A stretch of 64,000 nt of DNA from Argentina anserina (lineage: Eukaryota > Streptophyta > Magnoliopsida > Rosales > Rosaceae), in NCBI RefSeq assembly GCF_933775445.1, contig NC_065876.1:16306001-16370000 (forward strand). Direction: 5' to 3'. Shown here piece by piece: positions 1 to 10,419 of the stretch. How positions within the stretch are numbered: position 1 is the first letter of the stretch; the number at the start of each line of letters is the position of its first letter. Below the pieces are notes generated by a model. The model saw only the letters and a list, made by a program, of their open reading frames with translations, searched no databases and had not been told where the DNA came from. The translations under genes and the position numbers were made by a program.

Positions 1-60
1 ATAACGATAAGCTTTCTATTTCCATGATACAGTGTTTAGGAGCACTTTGATCTTCATTCT

Positions 61-241
61 ACTGGAATAAGGTAATTAAACTGCTTGATATTGATTATTT
101 GATCTGATACAAGTCTAGCTATTTATAGGAATTGTTTTGAACATTAGCACTATCACTAATCATGAATCCTAGCTGTTCTAGCACTATGGGTAACATGGTT
201 GTTGCTTTACACAACTCACACACAGCTCATTTATGCTCACA
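61..241 (-). repeat. 3' LTR of the copia element
   Basis: Downstream LTR of the same element, 181 bp. On its inner side (242-258) the minus strand reads a purine-rich tract ending GAGGGGGAG, the polypurine tract used to prime plus-strand synthesis. On its outer side is ATTCT of the target duplication. Confidence 0.95.
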
Positions 242-248
242 CTCCCCC

Positions 249-1739
249 TCAAGTTGGCGCATACACATCAACCATGCCCAACTTGCAAAGTGAGTCATAA
301 AAAACCTTCTTGGACACTCCTTTGGTGAGTATATCTGCAAGTTGCTCTTCTGTAGGAACAAACGGAAAGCAAATGATATTAGCGTCTAGCTTCTCTTTTA
401 TAAAGTGACGATCAACCTCTACATGTTTTGTACGATCATGCTGCACAGGATTCTGTGAAATATTAATGGCTGCCTTGTTGTCACAGTATAGTTGTATAGC
501 ACACTTAGGTTTAACACCCAAATCTTGTAGCAAATTCCTAATCCACAACAACTCGCATACTCCCTGAGCCATACCTCTGTATTCTGCTTCAGCACTAGAT
601 CGAGCTACCACATTTTGTTTCTTACTCCTCCACGTAACAAGGTTCCCTCCAACAAAGGTAAAATACCCTGATGTGGACCTCCGATCTGTAATATTTCCAG
701 CCCAGTCTGCATCCGTGAAGCCACAAACATCAAAGATATTGTTGTGATTAGAAAACATTACTCCTCTCCCCGGAGCTGACTTCAAGTACCTCAAGATCCT
801 TACAACAGCATCCATGTGGTCCTCACTGGGGTTATGCATGAACTGACTTACTACACTTACTGCATATGCAACATCTGGTCTGGTATGTGATAGATAAATC
901 AGGCGCCCGACTAGTCTCTGATAACGAGGTTTGTCAGTAGGGACTTGATCTGGATACTCTGCTAACCGATGGTTTTGCTCAATAGGAGTATCAATGGGAG
1001 TGCAGTCCAACATACCTGTCTCTGTTAGTAGATCAAGGATGTATTTCCTTTGACACAGATAGATACCATTGCTTCCCCGGGCTACTTCAATGCCTAAGAA
1101 GTACTTGAGTGTACCTAGGTCCTTCATCTCAAATTCGGTGGCAAGCTGTTTTTGTAATTTATCCACCTCAACAGTATCATTCCCAGTGACTACCATATCA
1201 TCAACATATATAATTAGAGCTGTTACCTTCCTTTGTTGATGTTTGAGAAATAACGTGTGGTCTGAATTACTTTGTATGTAGCCAAGTTTCTTCATGAATT
1301 GTGAGAATCTTCCAAACCAGGCACGAGGTGACTGTTTAAGACCATACAAAGACTTTCTCAATCTGCATACGGAGTTACTTGGGGAAGCGGCCACATATCC
1401 AGGCGGAAGATCCATGTATACTTCCTCTGTCAGTTCTCCATGAAGGAATGCATTCTTGACATCAAACTGTCTAAGTGGCCAGTTCAAGGTAGCAGCGACA
1501 GAGAGCAATACCCGGATAATGTTCATCTTTGCAACAGGTGCAAATGTCTCATCATAGTCTATGCCATATGTCTGGGTGAACCCCTTTGCTACTAGGCGTG
1601 CTTTATACCGGCTTACTGACCCATCTGGATTATGTTTTACTGTAAACACCCAACGACATCCTACAGTCTTCTTGCCATATGGTGGAGGTACAATCTCCCA
1701 AGTATTGTTCTTTTGTAATGCTTCCATCTCTTCCTCCAT
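249..1739 (-). CDS. copia reverse transcriptase and RNase H
   Basis: A 496-residue open frame. It begins in the conserved RT entry block (EEMEALQKNNTWEIVPPP) and carries the RT palm with the copia catalytic box YVDDMVVTG. It then has KYFLGIEVAR, the RNase H core (DADWAGNITDRRSTSGY, SSAEAEYRGMA, YCDNKAAI) and the C-terminal tail LADILTKGV. It ends 7 bp from the 3' LTR. RT and RNase H copy the element RNA into DNA. This block is intact, but its natural upstream fusion to integrase is broken by frameshifts, so the apparent start is only where the frame becomes open. Confidence 0.9.
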   Translation of the reverse strand: MEEEMEALQKNNTWEIVPPPYGKKTVGCRWVFTVKHNPDGSVSRYKARLVAKGFTQTYGIDYDETFAPVAKMNIIRVLLSVAATLNWPLRQFDVKNAFLHGELTEEVYMDLPPGYVAASPSNSVCRLRKSLYGLKQSPRAWFGRFSQFMKKLGYIQSNSDHTLFLKHQQRKVTALIIYVDDMVVTGNDTVEVDKLQKQLATEFEMKDLGTLKYFLGIEVARGSNGIYLCQRKYILDLLTETGMLDCTPIDTPIEQNHRLAEYPDQVPTDKPRYQRLVGRLIYLSHTRPDVAYAVSVVSQFMHNPSEDHMDAVVRILRYLKSAPGRGVMFSNHNNIFDVCGFTDADWAGNITDRRSTSGYFTFVGGNLVTWRSKKQNVVARSSAEAEYRGMAQGVCELLWIRNLLQDLGVKPKCAIQLYCDNKAAINISQNPVQHDRTKHVEVDRHFIKEKLDANIICFPFVPTEEQLADILTKGVSKKVFYDSLCKLGMVDVYAPT

Positions 1740-3591
1740 TTTGGATCTCCCAATGCATCCTGCACTTTGTTAGGTACTGATACAATAGATATTTGATTCA
1801 CAAATGACTCATATGACTTAGATAATCTTTTGGTAGATATAAAATTGGCCACTGGATACTTGGCTTTAGTCTGAAGGGTAGGTTCATATTTTTTTTGTTG
1901 GTTGTCCCCGAGTAGACCTATTTGGCAAAACATATTGTCTGTTAGTGGCCCTAATAGAATGACTAACCTCAGATGAGTGATCTTCTGTACCAGGAGAGCA
2001 TTGGTCAGGGGTATAAACAGTGGTACGGGAGACATGAGGGGCAGTTGTGTTGTGATCTTCTGTACCAGGAGAGCATTGGTCAGGGGTATAAACAGTGGTA
2101 CGGGAGACATGAGGGGCAGTTGTGTTGTCAGCTTCTGGTGCCTCAGTCTCTGGAGTGACAACCTTCGGTGGTGCCTGTGTGGCTGACACATTGGTAATTT
2201 CAACAGAACCTGTTACCAGATCAACTGGCTCACTTGTCTCCCCCTCTCCATGATATAGCTCTTCAAAATATGAATTCTCCCCCTGAAGAGCAGTATTAGA
2301 AGAGGAAAAATAACTCATGTCTTCAAAAAAGGTAACATCCATAGTGACATAGTACTTCCGAGTAGGAGGATGATAGCACCGGTACCCTTTCTGATGTCCT
2401 CCGTACCCAACAAACACACATTTAACTGCCCGAGCATCCAACTTAGAACGCTGATGTTGTGGAAGATGTACAAAAGCAACACAACCGAAAACACGGGCAG
2501 GAAGATTATGAAAAGAGGGTAATGAGACATGAGATGCAAGCACCTCATAAGGAAATTGCCCTTGAAGGACACGAGATGGAAGACGATTAATAAGGTGGGC
2601 GGAAGTAATGACAGCATCACCCCAAAGGTATTTAGGCATGTGGGCACTGACGAGAATACATCGAGCCATATCAAGTAAATGACGATTTTTTCTTTCAGAA
2701 ACCCCATTTTGCTCAGGTGTGTAAGGGCATGTTGTTTGATGAACAATCCCATGTGTGTTAAAGAACTCCTGAAAGACATGATTCACATATTCCCCCCCCA
2801 TTATCAGAACGAAGAACTCGAATGGTGGCATTGTATTGTGTTTGGACAGAGGTATGGAATGCACGAAAAGCTGGAAAAACCTCATCTTTATTTTTAAGAA
2901 GGACAATCCATGAAAGACGTGTGCAATCATCAATAAATGACACAAAGTATCGCATTCCTGATACAGTAGACTCTTTAGAGGGTCCCCAAACATCAGAATG
3001 GATTAATTCAAAAGGAATAGAGCTTTTAGGAGAAGTACTAGGGGAATAAGTAGAGCGATGACTCTTGCCTAAAACACATGTTTCACAACATAAACAAGAC
3101 TCGTCCACACTAATAAATAAAGTGGGCATGGATTTTTTCATAACACTAAAAGATGGATGCCCTAAGCGACGATGCCATAACCAAACTTCACTTAGCTTGT
3201 CAGAAGTGGAGAGTAAAGCGGTCCGAGACTGTCCTCCTGGTTTGTCCCCTGCGTATGTCAGATCCAGATGAAACAACCGGCCCCTCAGATACCCCCGACC
3301 AATTACCCGTCCGGTGAGAAGATCCTGAAATATCACATACATAGGAAAAAAGGTCACAGAGCACTGAGCGTCAGCGTTCAATTGGGGAACAGATATCAAA
3401 TGATGAGATAAAGCAGGTACATAGAGTACATTGTGAAGCTCTATGGTGGGAGTAATACGAACAGACCCTGTCCCTAACACGGGAAATGCCTCACCATTAG
3501 CATTAGTGACATATGGTACGGGTGGAGGTGACAATACGGTAAAAAAAGATTTTTCATAAGTCATATAATGAGATGCACCAGAATCAATAAT
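1740..3591 (-). pseudogene. copia pol, protease-integrase part, frameshifted
   Basis: Protease motif DSGASHYM follows directly after the gag stop. The GAG-pre-integrase zinc-binding region (HRRLGH ... CETCVLGKSHR) and the integrase core (IHSDVWGP, SFIDDCTRLSW) then follow in one frame to about 2795. At 2792-2799 a run of eight C (G on the coding strand) coincides with a frame change. The integrase continues in another frame (TPEQNGVSERKNRHLLDMAR) down to about 1890. An eight-base T run near 1889-1896 coincides with a second frame change, and a third lies close to 1740. All the parts expected of copia pol are present, but they are not readable as one protein. Confidence 0.85.
1977..2126 (-). 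repeat. 75-bp tandem duplication in the integrase-RT linker
   Basis: Two adjacent 75-bp copies (1977-2051 and 2052-2126) look identical. They add exactly 25 codons (unit VSRTTVYTPDQCSPGTEDHN plus five residues) to the low-complexity linker between integrase and RT, so the duplication itself keeps frame. Confidence 0.95.
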
Positions 3592-4686
3592 TCATGTATC
3601 AAAACCAACAAAGTGAGAAATATGTAAAGCCATACCAATCTTACCACGACCAGCTATTGATGCTGTGGGTGTTGCTCCTCTTGCTGTATGATGATCTTGT
3701 CCAACCACACCATAGATATCTGGTTCCGGAACTAATTCAAGAGCTGCTTTAGCCCGGGGAAGATAATTAGGCCTAAGGTGTGGATATAATTTCCAGCAGG
3801 TCGCACGAGCATGGTTAGTATCATGGCAATAAGAGCAAGAAGGGCGAGGCGGATTCCCGAAGCCTGGTGGTGGTCCGCGTCGGTGAAGGGGAGCAGAAGA
3901 TGCTTGTGGAAGAGGTGGGGCCGGAGAAGGTGCTAGTGGAAGAGGTGGTGCCGGAGATCGTGCATGAACAGTGAGACTGGAAACGACAGCCGGTGCCTGA
4001 AGAATACTCTCCTGCTGAGACTCATCCTTTCGGATATAGTTGAAAGCGATGAGTAAACTAGGTGGTTCGGTCATTCGGAGTAATTCGCCTTTCGCATTGG
4101 TATGCTTTGCATCAAGACCCTTTAGGAAATGGTGAACTCGTTCAAGCTCCTTCTCCTTGTGGTACCAAATAATATCCTCTTGATTTTTAATCATGCAAGG
4201 ACGTTTTACATCAATCTCAGCCCAAATATTCTTTAGTTTGGTGAAATAGTGCGCCACCGGTTGCCCATCCTGATGTATTGTCAAAGCTGTGCACATTAAC
4301 TCATGAACCTGTATGAAATCAGAATCATTAGTATATAAGCCGGCCAATGTCTCCCATATTGCCTGCGCAGTTGTACATGCCTCCACCAGATCAACTATCT
4401 CATCATTCATAGCTTTCCACAAGACAGACATAACAAGACCATCATCGTCGTCCCATTTATTGTAGGCAACAATATCCTCAGGATTAGGAGCCTTAGTAAC
4501 GCCGGTGACATGTCCCATCTTATGCATGCCGCGAAGATGAGCAGTCATAAGTCGTTTCCATTTACGGAAATTGGTTCCGTTGAGTTTGGCGCCTCCAAAT
4601 GAACCACTGTCAGAACTTTTGACAGATACTTCAAAGGTCGGAACATCAAGAAGCTGTGAGCCCTCCGCTTCGTGTCCAGAACCCAT
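3592..4686 (-). CDS. copia gag (nucleocapsid) polyprotein part
   Basis: A 364-residue open frame with the copia Gag fold signature LNGTNFRKWKRLM near residue 36. A CCHC zinc knuckle (CSYCHDTNHARATC, spacing C-x2-C-x4-H-x4-C) lies near residue 285, after a proline/alanine-rich linker. Gag packages element RNA in cytoplasmic virus-like particles. The ATG at 4686 is the first good start after an 800-bp leader. The frame stops at a TGA just before the protease active site, with the protease continuing in the same frame, so this one nonsense codon separates gag from pol here. Confidence 0.85.
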   Translation of the reverse strand: MGSGHEAEGSQLLDVPTFEVSVKSSDSGSFGGAKLNGTNFRKWKRLMTAHLRGMHKMGHVTGVTKAPNPEDIVAYNKWDDDDGLVMSVLWKAMNDEIVDLVEACTTAQAIWETLAGLYTNDSDFIQVHELMCTALTIHQDGQPVAHYFTKLKNIWAEIDVKRPCMIKNQEDIIWYHKEKELERVHHFLKGLDAKHTNAKGELLRMTEPPSLLIAFNYIRKDESQQESILQAPAVVSSLTVHARSPAPPLPLAPSPAPPLPQASSAPLHRRGPPPGFGNPPRPSCSYCHDTNHARATCWKLYPHLRPNYLPRAKAALELVPEPDIYGVVGQDHHTARGATPTASIAGRGKIGMALHISHFVGFDT

Positions 4687-4799
4687 TGAAAAAGAACAAT
4701 GTAAAAATCAGGGATTAGACCGCAAGAAAAAAAAACAAGGAATGGACAACAATCTGTCGCCGGTGCACTTGCACTGTCGGTGAGTATACACTGACTGAA

Positions 4800-5440
4800 G
4801 ATAACCGGGCCGGGTCGGGTTGAATTGACCGGGTCGGGTTGAATTGACCGGGTCGGGTTGTGTTGACGGGTCGGGTCGGATCCGGGTCAAACTTGTACGG
4901 GTCGGGTCGGATCCGGGTCAAAAACTTTCTGGGTCGGGTCGGATATAGTCGGGCCGGGTTGAAAATATTTATGGGCCGGGTCGGGTTGACCCGGATGGTT
5001 GTTTAGGGTTAAGGATTCGACAGAATCCCAAACCTGCGAAAAAACCAATTTCAAACCCGAAAAAAAGGAATTGTGGAAGGAGGGCGGCGCGGGGTCGGGG
5101 CAGCAGCAACTTCGGAGAAGCGGCAGCGGCGGAGCGGCGACGTCGGGAGCAGCAGCGGCGGCAGAACGACGACCCTGGGTTGACTGCGGATCGATGAGCG
5201 TTGGAGTGCGGAGGATAGGCGCGGTCGAACGGCGACGTTGGGGGCAGCAGCAACTTCGGGGGAAGCAGCAACGGCGGAGCGGCAACGTCGGAGGTAGCAG
5301 CAACGGCGGAGCGGCAACGTCGGAGGTAGCAGCAGCGGCGGAACGCGGAGGGCAGCGACGTCGGGCCGAGTGTGGAGGGCAGCGACGAACGAGGAGCAGC
5401 GGAAAGTTTACGGCAACGTCAAGAGACGCCGGAGTGCGGC
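4800..5440 (-). repeat. GC-rich repetitive leader of the copia element
   Basis: The untranslated leader between primer binding site and gag holds about ten degenerate copies of GGGTCGGGT (4800-4990). A GCG/GCA-rich stretch (5090-5440) follows, with near-perfect 30-bp repeats around 5275-5340 sharing GGCGGAGCGGCAACGTCGG. Open frames across it in several phases are compositional artefacts. It could form G-quadruplex or strong hairpin structure in RNA. Confidence 0.7.
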
Positions 5441-5506
5441 GGAAAGCACGAGAGGACGACGGCCGGAAGGAAAAAACAGAAAAAAGGGAAAAGAACAGAG
5501 CGTTTT

Positions 5507-5519
5507 GGCTCTGATACCA
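5507..5519 (-). promoter_or_regulatory. Primer binding site (initiator tRNA-Met)
   Basis: The minus strand reads TGGTATCAGAGCC immediately after the 5' LTR. This is the standard plant copia primer site, complementary to the 3' end of initiator tRNA-Met, and it fixes the orientation of the element. Confidence 0.9.
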
Positions 5520-5700
5520 ACTGGAATAAGGTAATTAAACTGCTTGATATTGATTATTTGATCTGATACAAGTCTAGCTATTTATAGGAATTGTTTTGAA
5601 CATTAGCACTATCACTAATCATGAATCCTAGCTGTTCTAGCACTATGGGTAACATGGTTGTTGCTTTACACAACTCACACACAGCTCATTTATGCTCACA
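5520..5700 (-). repeat. 5' LTR of the copia element
   Basis: This 181-bp repeat begins TGTGAGCATAAATG on the minus strand and is the upstream LTR. I found no base difference from the copy at 61-241. It directly abuts the primer binding site on its inner side and ATTCT of the target duplication on its outer side. Confidence 0.95.
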
Positions 5701-5705
5701 ATTCT

Positions 5706-6327
5706 ATGTCTCCCTCTTCCCTCCAATTCAGTGTACATTGTAGAAAATTTTAGTTTTGATTTTTGTATGTATAAACACGTATCATATTTATATAATCACA
5801 ATTCACAACTACTTGAGCAGAATCTCCTACGTTTAACTCGGATAATATATTATGATATTTGAAGTCACGTTACAGAAAAAACTTCAGCACAAATGAGACC
5901 TGTGAGTTTCTGGAAAGTGGATATCCAAAGCTCCCAAAACTAAAATCTGGGTGCGTGATGAGGGTACCTCTTGAAATACTGTAGATTACTTACAAGCAGT
6001 GAGAACATGAGATCCCCGTAATTCTATTTGCTGCTGGTAGCATAAAACATGCAACTGCTATTTGCTTTTGCTGTGAGCATAGATTTATCAACTCTTGTTA
6101 CGGATCAAGAGTTGGAGAGTTGCCCTATAATCTACAGCATACAAACTATAATCTTCCTCATTGTAATTAACTTGAAAGAAATAGAAACAGCGCACCAACA
6201 ATATGTAGTATCAAACATCCAGAAAGTAGAAACAGTTTACCCTGTTGACAGCAACATTAAAAACAACACATTCAAGATTCTGATCCTTCCAAACAAACGC
6301 CCTCCTATGCTAACACCAAACAGAAAT
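5706..6327. other. Intergenic, no gene seen
   Basis: AT-rich sequence between the copia element and the 3' end of the F-box gene. It probably includes that gene's 3' UTR. I see no coding pattern, repeat pair or RNA gene. Confidence 0.6.
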
Positions 6328-8295
6328 TTAAAACATCAACAAATTAGTCCTTGATCTGTCCACCCTTTTCTTGTGAAATTTGACTATGGCAGAGGAGACC
6401 TTTTTGCTGCCCCTCACCTTATCAATAGCATGTGCTTTTGTGGGCAAATAGAATATGGTCATCTTCTTCAAATTCTGAGCATGCTCGAGAATAAACCTTG
6501 CCAATTGCCATGAATTGTGACCATTTGAAAGTCCTATCGTTGCCTCCTTGAGCTGATCTACAAAATCCAGGTTTTGGGATTTCCAGTATTTCACATTGAA
6601 TCCACACGACTGAAGGGACAATAAGCAATATAGTTTAAAAGTATTGTTTAAGGAAAAAGATGATTAACCATATATTTTCAAGAACATGTTATTCCCATAA
6701 ATTCTGCAGAGGATCATGCATTACTGTAAAAACTAAAATGTATTTCTATCAATGGAACTTTGACCAAGATCAGTATGCTCCTTATTTTAGTCTCCTTGCA
6801 TTTGTGTATGGTGTGTGAGGGAACAAACAGGATCGTATACTAGCTTTTAACTTACTTTCGGTTCCATGAAAAAGGGGGAAGGGTCGCACTTTACATCCAA
6901 TGTATTCAAACTTGACATTCCTCTCATAAGAGAGGCCATCGCTGGGACTAGAGTATTATTCAAATTCCAAGTATTTATACGCAAGTAAGAAGTATCAAAC
7001 ATTGGTACATTCATGGAACCTTCACTAAACAAAGCCTGCAGAAATGTGAAGGCAAACTATCACTGGGATATGTACATTCACTCTTAAACCTAAAACTATA
7101 ATCAGTTGCATCTAGCCACCCTATTTCCAAAATCACAAGTAGCCCCTGATCAGTCAATAGCATTATAGAAAAACCAATGACATCAATAGATCAAAAAGAA
7201 TTAAAATTAACTACTAGCGACCCTACTGTGCATTCAAATGATTCAATGCGCTCATGGACAAGGTTTGATCAATGTAAAAGTCTTTAAAAAAAATTGTAAA
7301 GTAGATATATTCATGATCAGCATTCTTGCTTTCGCTAAAAGAGGATAATTCTGCTGTGTAAGTTGCATACCTGAAAGTCACAGAAAAAAGTGCCTGACCG
7401 GGACTCTAGATTAAGCTCAGCCCTTTCTAAGCATAATAACTCCCCCAGTTTTGGGTCACTTAACAAATTCCCAGTCCACTTCAAATACGTTAGATTTGGA
7501 GCACAAACATGTAATGATCTGCTGCCAGGCTCATGGAATTTCCACTTTAAAATGTATACTTTCAAGTTTCTCACCAGAGATTTTAAGACAGCGGAGGTTG
7601 GAACTGGCTTCAAAAGTAAATGATGTTAAAGATGAGTTCTCAATGGTTACATTTTCTATGCGAACCGAGTTAAGCTCCATTTCCTTAATGCATTTGCAGG
7701 AACCAGAGATCCATTCAGAAAACCCCTCCCATAATCTAACATAGGTCAAGTGCAAGCTTTGGAGGTTATTTGGACAAGGAAAGGATGGCACTTTGAAAAT
7801 ATCACCCATGTCCACCAATAGTGATTTCAAGACCACAACTGAATATGGAAGCTGGCAATCCTACCACATTCCCCTTGAATACAATATTCAACCGAAGATC
7901 AAGCACTTCGACACTGCAGCTGACTGCTCTATCGATCCAACTCATGACTCGGGGTAACTTACAGGAGAGGCCTTTCAGGATATTCAAAGTAAGACCAAAA
8001 CGATGCATCTTATTATTCCCACGACGACGCAGGAACTGATTGAAACAATTCATCTTGTTTGATGTGATCTTGATGGTATCATTACTGCCGTCCAGGGTTG
8101 AGAGATAAAACTCATAACATCTCTTTGACACAGCACCTACTCGAGTGAGATCTCTTAGGTTCAGGCTTTCAGCAATGATAGTATGTCAAGAGCAATTTCA
8201 TCAGGCAGAACAGTGAATCTATCTCTTAGAGTATCAGCACAAACTCCAAGAGCTTGAGAACTTCCAGTTGCTAATACCTTATGCTTGTTTTCCAT
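6328..8295 (-). pseudogene. F-box/FBD/LRR protein gene, three frameshifts in exon 1
   Basis: Members of this family are SCF ubiquitin-ligase substrate adaptors. From an ATG at 8295 the frame reads into an F-box (DRFTVLPDEIALDILS ... LNLRDLTRVGAVSKRCYEFYL). LRR-like segments follow (LDLRLNIVF, LKSLLVDMG, NLTYLKWTG), and a C-terminal FBD domain (FVDQLKEATIGLSNGHNSWQLARFILEHAQNLKKMTIFYLP). Exons are 8295-7371, 7035-6856 and 6609-6328. The GT/AG borders are good (TTTCAG/GTATGC, TTCTGCAG/GCTTTG, AAAG/GTAAGT, CCCTTCAG/TCGTG) and all junctions are in phase 0. Exon 1 needs frame changes at about 8185, 7840 and 7555. Splice sites and the last two exons are clean, so it is a young pseudogene or contains sequence errors. 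I do not know an exact orthologue. Confidence 0.8.
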
Positions 8296-9099
8296 TCTAC
8301 TTGGCCACTACTTGTACTTATAAGATCACCTTTACACCTACTGACCTACATGCAATGACTTATAGACATGAGTACCAAAACTATGCAACTTTTCTGTTTT
8401 TTTTTTTTAAACAAGAGAACGTTATTACTGAAACATACGATTACAATCGTAAGAGATGGCATCCAGAACAAACTCTGGAGCATTAGAGAACCATTCACTT
8501 TGAATCTCAGAATCAAATCCATAATTATGCAACTGTACTACATATGACCATCTGGCCAACTCACATCAAGAGTACCAATCCTACAACTATTGCTATCTCT
8601 CGTTAATCCTTCTCTGGTTAACTGGGTCATTAGGTTTATTTCCAAAATTTGGTTAAACAGAATATAAATTCAGAAACAGGCGTTTTCTGCATGTCACCCT
8701 TACAGAGATCAGCTGACTATAATGCTTCTCTCTAGTCTCTAAACACAATTCAAAATGCCCAACAAATATCTGCCAGAACCAAATCAATCAATGTATCAAA
8801 TCAAATAACCATAAAGCTAGAAGTAGGGGAGGAACTTACCCAAAGTTGATATAGCTCCGAAGTTGAAGTATGCATTCTGCAGCAGCACACAAGTGAAACC
8901 ACACTGAAGATTTAGAATATTAAATACCGAGCCAAAAAGAACGAAAGAAAGAGCGCCAATTCGTCTTTCCTTTTGGCCTCAATCCCGCCCAAATGAATAA
9001 ATAAAATATTAAAAATTAAGTCTTATTCTCCAATTTCCTTAAACGGCGTCGTTCCTCTTTATTTTTATTTTATCAAATAATAGTGATTAATTTAGAAGG
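8296..9099. other. Divergent intergenic region
   Basis: Lies between the oppositely transcribed F-box and GCK genes and probably holds both promoters and the F-box 5' UTR. It contains a T9 run at 8398-8406 but no coding sequence I can support. Confidence 0.5.
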
Positions 9100-10414
9100 A
9101 GAGAGAGTTTCCAGCTACTTCAATCAGCCGCCGACTTTTCGTCGCCGCCGTCAACGAAATCTCGCCGCGGTAAGTCTCAAATACTTGTTTTAGGGCTTAT
9201 ACATGGCTGCATTGTTCTGATTACGAACCACATAATCCAGCTTTCTAAATTGTTTATGCTTAGTTAGTTGTAGTTGAATTTTGCCTTTGATATTCTCTTT
9301 AGCTTAGGTTATCAAAATTGTGCATTTCTGGATTGAAATATAGTACTTGTATAGCTGTATGGGATATCCTTTTATGTGTTAATATACGAGTTTATAAAAC
9401 CTCGTCCCATCAGTTTCAGATATAGTTTGTTGCTAAGAGGCTTAAGGGGAGAAAAGTAAGAAGGATAGCCCTGATTTCGAACTCCACGCATATGAGGATG
9501 CTAGTTTGAGTATCTGAACATATTGTCTAATTTACGTACTTGGTGCTTTGAGAAGCCCTGTGAGCTTTTATACTGGGTCGTTGTTGTCCATGGTCTATAA
9601 TTCCATTTTGTGGTTTTTCTTTTTATCTTTTTTTTCAATTATAACTATTTGTGAGATGCACTGTCACTCTGGCCTATGTCAATCCTCAGAAGAGATGGAT
9701 TGTTGTGCACTAAGTTGCAATGTCATCATTTGTTTTTTTTTTTTCAAATGCGGGCTGGTCTTTGCTGTTTACGAAAGTTGTGCCAAGACTATTGATCAGA
9801 AATACACCTCCTCAGGGGTGCATTACATTTGGAATGTTATATGGTGACAGAAACTAGGTACCAATATTGACCCGTTTTCGGCTTTGTTTGTGTAGACTTA
9901 CTGTCACCTTGCATGATGAAATATATTGGTCCAGACAGTTTGTTTCATTAATGGAAATGAGAATATGAATATTGGTCTAGTTTTAGTAACACAGCATTCC
10001 TTGATGGGTATGAAAACTCTTGTTCTCTTTCCATGATGATGGGTTGAGCTTAATTACTCAAGAGTACAATGTGGCTAAGGTCTTTTCATATTCCTGTAGC
10101 CTGTTTTGCTCTTGGTGATTGGGATTGATTGGGGACATATAATCTTTTGACGAACTGAGGTCCTGGAATAATAAACCTTTCTCTTTGATAGCTTAAATGT
10201 GACATAGTAAGGTCTAAGAGAGTCTAAATAGTTCTACCATTTTGTTCATCAATAACCATTTGTATAAGTGATATAAATAATCATTGGCCTTAACTCTTGT
10301 GGCTGTCATTAACTCTGTAAATTGTATATCTTCTTGCAATTACTTCAGTTATATCTTTCTGAATATTATTGACACCATGTTTTTATCATATTGTCATGTT
10401 TAAGTGGCTTTGAG
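9100..10414 (+). other. 5' UTR exon and leader intron of the GCK gene
   Basis: A pyrimidine/CG-rich leader (9110-9169, containing CGCCGCCG) ends at a good donor, CCGCG/GTAAGT at 9169/9170. No coding frame is seen until the ATG at 10420, with AG acceptors available at 10403-10404 and 10413-10414. The intervening T-rich sequence behaves as a roughly 1.24-kb leader intron. The true transcript start and acceptor are inferred. Confidence 0.55.
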
Positions 10415-10419
10415 CATCC

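Larger units (their letters stand above)
61..5700 (-). mobile_element. Ty1/copia LTR retrotransposon, recent insertion, broken coding region
   Basis: Two 181-bp direct repeats (61-241 and 5520-5700) look identical by eye and are bounded by a 5-bp target duplication ATTCT (56-60 and 5701-5705). Read on the minus strand, the right LTR is followed by an initiator-tRNA-Met type primer binding site (TGGTATCAGAGCC) and the left LTR is preceded by a purine tract, so the element is structurally complete. Gene order on the minus strand is gag, protease, integrase, RT, RNase H, which is the copia order. The coding region carries one in-frame TGA and several frameshifts. The LTR starts TG but ends GT on the coding strand rather than the usual CA. 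Identical LTRs mean recent insertion, so it was probably moved by enzymes from another copy, or the frameshifts in homopolymer runs are sequence errors. Confidence 0.95.

Noticed and set aside
4999..5514. Plus-strand Gly/Ala/Arg-rich open frame
   Set aside because: Low-complexity GC-rich leader of the copia element, open in several frames at once.
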